DNA of 64,000 nt from Sipunculus nudus (Eukaryota; Annelida; Sipuncula; Golfingiida; Sipunculidae). The stretch lies in assembly GCA_026874595.1 (NCBI GenBank), contig CM049306.1, positions 47,990,019 through 48,054,018 on the forward strand, written 5' to 3'. The position numbers were made by a program, and so were the translations under genes. The notes under the pieces were generated by a model. That model was not told the origin of the DNA. It did no database searches and saw only the letters and a program-made list of their open reading frames with translations. This document shows, piece after piece, positions 54,901-64,000 of the stretch; positions within the stretch are counted from its first letter, which is position 1, and each line of letters starts with the position of its first letter.

Positions 54901-57900
54901 CCGCATTTTAAACTACCCCAATTGCGCCATGGCAACCTAAATTTTCAAAATAATTCTATATACTTTGTGAGTGGATAAACTCCTTCCTAAATCCCCCCCC
55001 CCCACAAAGTCAAGAAACGATGCACGTCTTTGTCTATTTGTCTTATGTGTCATTTCAGCTGTAATTACAATTATTATTATTATTTTTGTTGATCTCCCTC
55101 CGCCCTGAAAGACTGCCAGAGATGTGCATGTTGAATATAATTCTAAGTATTTCACCACGGATGTCCCTTTTTTCATCGATAACTTCTAGGGAAAACTTTA
55201 CTTTGTGACACCAACTGCAATTTTAAAAATTCTTTCATGTATACGGGAGCGGCTTCGTCTTTTTATCCGACCAGTATTATCTGTAGGATATAAATTATTA
55301 TTGACTCGGATCAAGACTCTCAAAGTAATTTTGGTTTTAACAACGACCTCGCATTAATGATTAAACCGGACTATATGGTCTACCTTAAAAAAAGGTGCCA
55401 CAACGCTAAGTGGGGAAAAAATCCAACGTAAACCATATCCGGCTTCTTTTCATTACCATGTGAGAAGAGACCACAAAACATCTCTATTAGGCCAAGAATA
55501 GGTTCGGCATAATAGAATAATGAGGTTTAACTTCCATTAATCATCTGTGAGAAACAGCTAGTGAAGGTACCCAGGGGCGCGATAGGGTTCAGGATTTGAT
55601 TTGGCGTCTTTCACCTGTTGTAGGCTTACGGCTGCAAAGTAGACTTCCAAGCTCCAGCCGGTCTCAAGTGGCCATAACGGATACACGTCTGGGCCTGGAG
55701 AACCATAATTCCGGCGTATAAATCGCCCCTGACGTGAATGTGGATTGATTTAAAGTCCCAGCGACCGGTTTATTATAAACCCCCCGGCTTATCACTTCCG
55801 ACACTACGTCAATACAATTGCGGGCAAACAAAGATGAAATCAAATCGATTTATAGAGAAAAGGTGTTTATATTTCAAGGAGAAATACTCCATAAATTCTC
55901 CACTTTGCTTCACAAAAATAAATGAATATAAAAAAGGTTCACTGCTCACACGCGAAGAAAAAAATATGGCGTTGCTTCTGATCTATATGTGGGTATATAT
56001 ACATGGATCTTATATATTTAGCCATGGGGTTTCCAAATGTATGCTTTAGTTGCCTTGCATGACATGGTTTCACATAAAATTGCATTACTGACTGTTTAAG
56101 GCATTTTGACGTTCCAGAAGCGGCGCACAGAGCTTGAAGACTTGAAGTCTAATATAACATCAAACTCCAGCGTTGGAGCAGAGCGAAAATAGCGGAATGA
56201 CGACTCCGTGACATGTTTTTTCAATATAACCTCGTGACCAGTATACTGAGCAAAAATACCTTTTCTTTAAAGTTTATCAATCTGGCTATATAAAGGGATT
56301 TTTCTCAATTTTTTTACACTTGCAACGGAATGGCATCATTTTGATCATGAGCCAGCATGTGACATCTTTACAGGCTCCACGGCTCGACATTGACAATAGA
56401 TCGTTTCCACCACACTAGTGATGTTTGTCGAAGAGTAATCGGGTCCGTTTTATCGGCAATAAAATTTCTGGATAGACAATGTTACTGTCGGTGTCTCTTT
56501 CATGCATGTATATTTTGTTTCATTTGTTATTCGCAGTGCGCATGCTCTTGTCTCTTCTTTTAATAATGTATATACATTTCACAATTGTAAAATGAGCGGA
56601 AGTGGTCGATGTCGAAATAACTTAATGCCACGAAAATTTCCAGTGTTATGATAATGACTTCAAAATCACATAGATAGTACACTGAATAGCCCAATATAAA
56701 TTCTTACATAATTTTTAAGCTTGTGCAAATGGTCACTCTCATGCAAGCATGGTCCTAATGGTATAGAAATGAAATAATTTACTTCAATCTATATAAGGAA
56801 CAGAAGGAAATTTTTCTCTAGCGGAACTTTTTGTTATCATGTACACAAAAGGTCGTGCCATGAGAGCTCAATTTTACATATCCTGGTGCTGCTTTAGGAT
56901 TCAAAATATAATGGTTCTACTTTACTTTTCACACTTGGAATAAAACCTTAATATTTCATTGACATGTTATTCAATAATCAGTGCTGTAGATGTTTTAAAT
57001 AAGACTTCATGATTGCGTTTAGTGAAAACTGACAACATATTGAATCATGATTGAGGTAACCATTTGGTGACTAAATATAAGCTATTTTAAATTCATGTTT
57101 TGTATGGTATGAACAGGATGGTGAAAGATTATTTTGCGCCTTAGGCAAGACGAAGCTCTTACACAATTCTCTAGACAGGCATTTTATGATCCTATTTAAT
57201 CTCTGAAATCATTTCACTAAATTTTAAAGCTAAGCAAAATAGAATACTCTTACTGGGTTCTGTGTCCTTCTGTAACGTGGTATTTAAAGCTTCAGTAAGG
57301 TCCCAACATGTATGGTACCGCGATCTCGTAAAAAAAATCTTGGGTATCACCTTTACCCTCGAGAATGTTTCACGAAATCCATTCTAATCATTTGGAGATT
57401 TAGTGCTTGCAGACATACAAATCAACCAACGCTGGCAAAAAAAATATTAACTCTTGGTATGATCAGTTGTGCCCCACAGCCCTTCTCGGGGCAACGTTGA
57501 TACCAAGGATAAATTCGTTGCACATCAACAGAAAGGGAATAAGGAAGATGACTGCTGCAGTGAAATACATTCACAAGAGGCCATTAGCCCTATGCTTTAT
57601 GACTTACATCGGACTCCTTTATATACTATATGGAATGTATATATCAATAAAGTGGCGCTATAAAATGATTCAAAGTGGGAATTTCATATTCCTGGCAGGC
57701 CTGCGCTCCTCACGATGCTGTAATATCTGATAGATCCTGATCGAAGAACAAACACACCCTTGCTAGCATCTGGCTCGGTCTTACCGGAAATACGTAACAG
57801 TGACGATTTTTTGTGTGTGTTCTGAATGAGGAGTGCTCACGGTATGCATTAAAATAATCAACTCCCCCCTGAGCTTACAGGAGAAAAATGGAGACAGATA

Positions 57901-58831
57901 ACCATGGGGTCATGCTAACTGCTCATTAGGAATCTAAACAATCATGAAATCTCGCCAGCTATTCAAACCTCTGGCTGTTTTCTGTGGCTGCGGTGCCATC
58001 GATCCTCGGTGAGAACGCTGGCATCTGGAGATCAAAGCCATACAAGTATCCACGGAGCATGACAAATTCCTTACTACACTTAATTCCAGTGAAAAATAGC
58101 CTCCGAGATGTGTGTCTAACATCTAGAATGACGAATTTTCAGCAAAGTATTATGACGAGCCATATTCCTTTTGCTTTTTAGGTTAATTAAGCCTCCGTCC
58201 ATATAGAGGGTACGCTCACAGGGGTTTACGATTAAGCTTCCCACGTATTGGGTAAGACCTAGAAAGTTTTTATAGTTTATATCTACATCACTATTAGGGT
58301 CAAAATGTTTTGTGGGTGAGCTTTCTTAGGTCCTTTCTTCTTCTGTTAATTCATCTGCCCGTGTTTGCTCTAGATTTCAAATATGGCTGACTTACAAAAA
58401 GAGCTTTGGGCACAAAATTAATCATTGATGACAGATCTGCACTTGATACTCATATTTAACCTTGACCTAATTCCAAGGGCCGAAGACTCCGTTATGTAAA
58501 TTACATGAGTTAAGAATACATACGAATATGCTTCATATATATTAAATCCTATAATATTATTATATTATATATTCTTTTACATATATATACACACCCACAC
58601 ACAATCAGGTATACTCAGGAAACAGTGGTCAGTCCCTCTATGAAGAAAACAATCCACTAAAAATATGCCTATCATTTACGTTCTGTATTGACAACAACTG
58701 TTATGATATATTCATTATCTTTGTAGCTAAATGTAGCTAAACAGCATATTGAAATTCCCTGAACATTTCACCTTACTTAACTTCAAGAACCATTCTGTAG
58801 TTGCATAAAAATCAGCTGTACCCATCACATG
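51956..58831. other. Probable intron or intergenic DNA
   Basis: No supported gene. Contains an AT/GA microsatellite at about 53400-53440, TATAG-type repeats at 53845-53890, and a C10 run at about 54992-55002. The patch at 52060-52190 has an open frame discussed under rejected items. Confidence 0.5.
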
Positions 58832-58847
58832 CGGCAAAGAAGTGCCT
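58832..58847. repeat. LINE target-site duplication, left copy
   Basis: CGGCAAAGAAGTGCCT, identical to 62416-62431. Directly adjoins the T run that is the poly(A) tail of the minus-strand LINE. Confidence 0.9.
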
Positions 58848-59012
58848 TTTTTTTTGCCTCAGATTATATAGATTAGTTCTATATTCTTGCTTCATCATTG
58901 GCGAGTTTATTTATTAACTTAATTTTTACAATTATCAATTTTAAAACATTAAAGACAGTTCACATGATTGTACAGGACGCCACAAGATAATGAAGTCGGT
59001 CTATACAAACAT

Positions 59013-59330
59013 TCATAATTCATGGTCTTCATCACATGTACCTTTAAGTTTACCCCATTTCATAATATGTTTAGATATAACACCTTTATCATTTGCTATG
59101 TACCTTTCTGTAACTTCTGTTTGTGCTAAAATCTTTCTAAACATTGGAAACAAAGAGGATGAATTGTCCTCTCTTTGTATATACAATACATATTTAAATA
59201 ACAACAAAATCTGATTAATCAATAAATTATCTGAGTTGACTGGGACAACACCATACAATATAGTATTAAGTGAAAGCTCTGGCAAATTAATATCTCTATT
59301 ATGTAACCATGACTTTGCTCTAAAATAAAG
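59013..59330 (-). pseudogene. LINE ORF2, C-terminal region
   Basis: AKSWLHNRDINLPELSLNTI, LYG, then LLINQILLLFKYVLYIQRED and EVTERYIANDKG. This resembles the region after the reverse transcriptase in L1/Tx1 ORF2 (LN..LLL.K..IY). It sits only about 75 bases after the reverse transcriptase start, marking the deletion junction. Confidence 0.7.
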
Positions 59331-59405
59331 GTTTTTGGTTACTGTACATTCAAAAAATTAAATGAAGTATACTTTCATTATAATTTTGAGAAGTTGTCAG
59401 AGATA

Positions 59406-60138
59406 CATGTTAATAATTTTCATTTTGGCAATCTGTTAAGCAATTACCAAGTTCACTAAATAAAGCTAAATAGAATTCTTTTGTCAATCCATCATTACCT
59501 GGAGTTTTATTGTTCTTCATTAATTTCAAACTAGAATATACCTCATTTATTGTAATCAAACGCCCACATGCTTTCACTTCAGACTCACATAATGTATTCT
59601 CATGTAGAGAAAGGCCTTCAAAATAACTGTGTAACTCTTGTTCAGTATAAATTGCTTTTTTCTTGTATTAATCCATAAAAGAATTTTTGATAAATGACAT
59701 GATTTCTGTTTGACACACGATATCTTTTCCGTCTTTTGTTAGAGTCTTTATCACACCTTTCTTATGATTATGTTTTTCGAGGTTCAGAAAGTATTTTGTG
59801 TTTCTCTCACCTTGTTGTAACCACTGTGCCCTTGATCTCACTATTATACCTTTAGTAATCTTATCATAATGATCCTGTAACTTATGTTTCATACTGTAAT
59901 ATGCCTGTTTAGACTCTATTGTATCTGTGCTTTTTATGTTATGTTCTAGTTTGGAGACCTCTTCTTCCAATAGTTTACCCTTTTCCTTAAATTTTCTGGC
60001 TTTATCTCTACTATATTTAATAGTATACTGTCTAATCTTGTACTTTAAGTACTCCCATGTAAATCTTGCTGTGTCACCTTTCACTTCGTTTTTCCATACA
60101 TTAATTTCATATTTAATAGCACATATATTCTTTATCAT
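59406..60138 (-). pseudogene. LINE ORF2, linker and start of reverse transcriptase
   Basis: Linker with the conserved phrase RAQWLQQGERNTKYFLNLEK. An in-frame TAA is at 59668-59670. The same frame then continues to LKLMKNNKTPGNDGLTKEFY (about 59470-59530), reverse transcriptase motif 0/1 of LINEs, and stops at a TAA soon after. No catalytic FADD/YxDD motif follows, since the next recognisable sequence is the C-terminal region. Confidence 0.85.
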
Positions 60139-60932
60139 TAATTAAATCATTATTGAAACACCAGTGCGACGGTCCTCTGCTGACATCTTTTGATTTGTTT
60201 ACTTTTAACAAAACTGCTGAGTGATCAGTGCTTACGGCAGGAATGATATCAAAATATTCAACAAGTGACTGAATAGTGTTTGATATAAAAATAATCCAGG
60301 CGCCTTTGAATAAAAGGAGTTGAGGATCGCCAGGTAAAGGATTTTGCATTTTCATGTTTTACACGCCATATATCACATATATCTAATAGTTCCATCATAG
60401 AACATAGTTTATTGACTGAAGCTTGTTTCACTTTTGTCCTGCCTCCATCAGCATCATGCTCAGTAAGATGTACATTAAAATCTTCTCCCCAGATAAGATC
60501 AATATTTAAATTATTAGACATGTTTAATATTTCCTCAAAAACATTTTGAAAAAAGGCAACTTGCTGTGATTCATAATTTGGTGCATAAGTATTAACAATC
60601 ATACAGTGTAGACCTTCAATTTCACATTCAATTAGAATATATCTTCCATTATTATCAATTTTCTTATCAATTTCCTTGAATTCAACATTTTTACCGACAA
60701 GTATAGATACTCCACATGATTTGGTGCTCCCATGAGACAGATAAATTTTACCACGCCACTGTTTAGACCATTTGATTTCATCTTTTTCAATGCAATGACA
60801 TTCTTGCAAGAAACTGATCCCATTGTGTGCTTTGTGTTTCACCAACCAATTAAATATCTGTCGTCTCTTAACATAATTTCTTATCCCTCTCACATTCAAA
60901 GAAAGGACCTGAAATTGTATATTATCTGCCAT
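60113..60932 (-). pseudogene. LINE ORF2, AP endonuclease domain
   Basis: Starts MADNIQFQVLSLNVRGIRN. Endonuclease/exonuclease/phosphatase motifs are in order: SLNVRG, FLQECH, CGVSILVG, VNTYAPN, IWGEDFNVH, SFTWR and RRLDYF, with the final TDHSAVLL reached only after a frameshift at about 60280-60320. The usual GGDFN reads GEDFN (one G to A change would explain it); the Asp and Asn are kept. This domain nicks target DNA to prime reverse transcription. A second frameshift near 60125 leads into the linker. Confidence 0.9.
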
Positions 60933-61099
60933 GTTGCTTGTGTAGAGTTACTTCTCTCATAAGTATAGGGTATTTAATGTTATAAAAAAGAAGTTTGCTT
61001 TCTCCTATGTCACTCAGCTGATTACAAAACAAGACCTTCTTAACAGTAAATATACACGAAAAACATACAACACATACAAAATTAATCATAATTGTCAGG

Positions 61100-61967
61100 T
61101 TATTTAAATGCCAGACAGTATATTACTTTCATACATATTTTTTCAGATGTAGGTAACTGCTCGAATGATTCACCATATTTTATTTCTCTGATGTCTCCTT
61201 TTAAATCTTTTATGAAAACTTTACCATCCCATGTCCAAGAGTCTTTAACCATTGGATGGTTTCTTGCCCTATTAAAGAGTTGATGCAACTCTTTACAAAG
61301 GTCATCAGCCATGACAATACCTGTACCCTTCAACTTCCTCCTTTCTCTCATGACTGATCTTTTCACATCCCTCCTCACAAATGTAACTAATATAGCCCTT
61401 ACTGTCAGGGTCTCTGGGCTGTCTGCCTACTCGATGGGCAACATCAACTTCTGTCTCATCTAGATCAAACCTCAGTTTCTCTCTGCAAAGTTTTTTAACC
61501 AATTCTACACACATTTCTGACCCTTCTGTGTTACTGTGACTTTCTGGTACACCAAATATCCTTACACTTGATTTTCTTGAATATTGCTCTAATTCAACTG
61601 CCCTTCTCTTGGCATCTGTAGCTTCAGTGGCTGACTTATTACATTGCTCCTCTAGAGTACCAATTCAATCTGAAAGCTTTGCCATATCAGATTTGATTTC
61701 TTTATTTTCATTTTCAAGAGTAAGTACTCTAGCCTCTAAACATTCAACAGTTTTTTCATATTTCTCAGTTACTTGTCTGACTATTTTCACTTCAAGCTCT
61801 GTAAGCATTTTCTTTAAGGTTTCCTTTGACACACCTGCCATTTTTAAACTATGTGGTTTATCTTGTTTGTCAGATGAAATAAACTTTTTAACTCTTTGTG
61901 GACTGTATGGAGATGTAGAGGATGAACTAGATATATATGTTCTTTGTCTTTTTGATTTACCATTCAT
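61100..61967 (-). pseudogene. LINE ORF1 remnant (L1-type RNA-binding protein)
   Basis: Starts MNGKSKRQRTYISSSSS, then a predicted coiled coil (EKYEKTVECLEARVLTLENE), as in L1 ORF1 proteins that trimerise and bind element RNA. An in-frame TGA lies at 61665-61667; the same frame continues with EEQCNKSATEATDAKRRAVE, SVRIFGVPES and VDVAHRVGR. A frameshift near 61380-61400 then moves to the frame with RRDVKRSVMRERRKLKGTGI and VMADDLCKELHQLFNRAR, and the remnant ends at TAA 61100-61102. The middle and last parts fit the RRM and C-terminal domain of L1 ORF1p. Confidence 0.85.
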
Positions 61968-62415
61968 ATCATAATCTTACATTCATTCAGAGAAATGTTT
62001 AGCACAAGTAAGAATTAACCCATCAATACAACATTGTCAATACTGCCAGGCACGGACTTGAATTCAATAGCACATTGTTATCAAGCACTTGAATAGCTCG
62101 CACAATAACCTGACCGAGAGACCTGGTGCTTTGTGCATGGTACACTGACCACAGCCAAAAGCGTTATGCAATATCCCTTGCCTCTTATAACAATATGAAG
62201 GGGTAGACCTGAATATAAAGAAAGTTAAATATCAAAATTATGGAAAAAGTACTTCCCTTCCGGCTTCAATTTTCAGATGTTCCAATAGACTGGTAGTAAG
62301 TTTATATCCTGGCCAAAAATGTAGCTTCTAAACAAAGTAAAACTTTATCAAAATTTGCTTGAATTGCAGAGCAACTGCAGTGTGCCTGTGTGCTCTTTCA
62401 TGCACCAGGGCTCTC

Positions 62416-62431
62416 CGGCAAAGAAGTGCCT
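62416..62431. repeat. LINE target-site duplication, right copy
   Basis: CGGCAAAGAAGTGCCT, identical to 58832-58847. Marks the 5' end of the minus-strand LINE. Confidence 0.9.
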
Positions 62432-64000
62432 ATACATTTGTTATTTATCAGATGATTAAAGAACATGTAAAAATCTTTATCTGATCTTTTCAATGCGAGT
62501 TTCCATTTTAAGGTTCTGGTGTCTCTGGATCTTTTGTTAAAACAAAAAGCAATGAAGGGCCTCTATACCTTAATACAGCAAACAACCATTACAATCAGTG
62601 CGTATATATGCTTGTTGAAAAGGAGCCCATAGCCTTTTTGTCTTTAACCAATTCAGATATTTTAATGTCTCCTTCTTCGCTTCTTGAGCCATATCGATAA
62701 CACAATTCTTGAAAATGAAATAGCAAAACGCTTGTCAATTATCATTTCATATTAAATCCCTGAAATGTTTAGAGTAAAATGAATTATAATTATTTAACCA
62801 ACCATATAGCTTAATATTTATTTTAAGTCAAAATCTGTTTTCACATCGATAAATTTATGCAGGCGAGAACTAATATTAAATTAAACAGTAGAAAAACAGA
62901 AAAACAATATTCTACATAACAAAATCTAAGAAATCTCAGAAATGACATATTCAGCATAAAGTCATAGAGAAAAATAACGTTATGCCTAAATCAATTCCGA
63001 GAAAGATTATTACACATAAACCATCATAGAGATCTCAGAGTGAGAAATTGTATTTTACAAAAAATCTAAGGGATCAATAATACTGTAAATGAAACTTTTA
63101 GAGATAACTATATTCGACATCAAATTCCCACAGACCCAACTGTGATTGCCATAAACACTCGAATTTAACAGTATTTTTATTCAGGAGGGAATCCTCGCTC
63201 GTCACCTCGGTATTCATGTCACGTGCGCCTCTTCCACCGTGCTTTGTCTGGCGGTAAGAGGCTTCCTGAAAATGTCCCGGGTACTTAATAAAACATGAAC
63301 CGTGGGAAACCGGTCTTGTATCAATGCCCGGACACCAGCTTCGGAGGGCACTACTTTCAGTTATGTGCCGGATATATCATCAAAGATTAAGTGTACAAAA
63401 TAAACCAGAGATTCTGCCGTAATTTCAAAGTCGAGGTTCCAACAAACATGTGTCCTTGAGCCAGTCTCCCCAATGTCCGTCAATTATTAATCACAACTTG
63501 GTCTTTATTGGAAATCCTTCCGTTGATGACAGAACTGTTTAATATAAAAGTATTCAGCCTTGCCTTTTATTTAATTTTTAGATAAAAAAAAGATACCGCC
63601 ATGGTTACCGGAACTACTTAATGAAAAACGGCACGAGCTGGGAAGAGAATCATAAGATAATTTAAATTGAATATGCAATTTCATTACTATGAAATATCAA
63701 TGATCCCCTCTTTATTTTATGGGAAATCCCAAAAAAATTATACAGTGAAACTTCTCTAATGTGAACGCCTATTAAACTGGACCAAACTTCTTTTTAATGG
63801 AAGTTCTCGCTGAATCGATGTGTCAGATGCAGTATTGCCATAAAAATGGAACTCTATATAACCGCCCACTATATATAGACATGCTTGCTTTAAGCAGCTC
63901 ACACTGTATATCAGTTCATAATTCAACTGAAATAAAGCGATTGACTATGTGATTTGAGACGGTTAAAGGCGTCCCGCGATGTGTAAAGGGAAGATTAGTG
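62432..64000. other. Noncoding sequence to the window end
   Basis: No ORF supported. A partial repeat at about 63742-63880 begins acagtgaaacttctctaatgtgaac, resembling the CAGTGGAACC-type ends seen in intron 5, and may be another DNA-transposon fragment. Part of 63190-63480 is richer in CpG. Confidence 0.45.

Larger units (their letters stand above)
58848..62415 (-). mobile_element. L1/Tx1-like LINE, internally deleted, with target-site duplication
   Basis: A non-LTR retrotransposon on the minus strand: 5'UTR about 61968-62415, ORF1 remnant 61100-61967, spacer, ORF2 from 60932 down to about 59013, 3'UTR, and an A tail (T run 58848-58855). It is flanked by the exact 16-bp repeat CGGCAAAGAAGTGCCT. 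ORF2 keeps the AP endonuclease, the linker and the start of the reverse transcriptase, then jumps at about 59330-59406 to the C-terminal region, so most of the reverse transcriptase is gone. The type of ORF1 protein and the AP endonuclease place it in the L1/Tx1 group. It cannot be autonomous now. Confidence 0.9.

Overview
The window is animal nuclear DNA: AT-rich, with short coding exons flanked by GT-AG introns and large intergenic or intronic tracts full of repeats. The repeats have hairpin ends, CCGT-type microsatellites and tandem-unit cores like the pearl/Helentron-type elements described in oysters. Together with the gene content, this points to a mollusc, most likely a bivalve; that is an inference from repeat style, not a database match.

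Region 1 (1-26960, + strand) holds the 3' two thirds of a plexin gene, best read as plexin-B. I could chain 26 coding exons (521-24243) with consistent phases into 3519 nt (1172 residues plus stop). They encode the end of the ectodomain (an 8-cysteine PSI domain and IPT/TIG repeats), a furin-like RQKR site, one transmembrane helix, and a cytoplasmic split RasGAP-like domain interrupted by a Rho-GTPase-binding domain. The sema domain and start codon lie upstream of the window. The 3'UTR has two good poly(A) signals (24954 and 26935). The introns carry a TA-flanked terminal-inverted-repeat element (intron 5), a nested Helitron-like pair (intron 7), a second Helitron-like copy (intron 24), and two local tandem duplications that copied splice sites: the exon 10 donor about seven times and the exon 13 acceptor twice.

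Region 2 (26961-37900) has no convincing gene. It holds poly-C/poly-G runs, a CT/AT microsatellite, a 275-bp TTAA-flanked palindromic MITE, a 31-bp minisatellite, and a weak minus-strand ORF with a BK-channel beta-subunit-like cysteine layout.

Region 3 (37607-64000) opens with a TATA-like box and a first coding exon (37916-38266, +) of a two-transmembrane-type channel auxiliary subunit resembling KCNMB. No later exon was found, so the rest of the window is probably its first intron or intergenic DNA. It contains a tRNA-derived SINE head (about 45.9 kb), a 4.9-kb tandem Helitron-like array (47.1-51.9 kb), and a decayed L1/Tx1-like LINE (58848-62415, minus). The LINE is bracketed by an exact 16-bp target-site duplication and has lost the middle of its reverse transcriptase.

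I see no operon-like or defence system. The most unusual signals are the splice-site duplications in the plexin gene, the three repeat families sharing one architecture, and the internally deleted LINE with a perfect target-site duplication.
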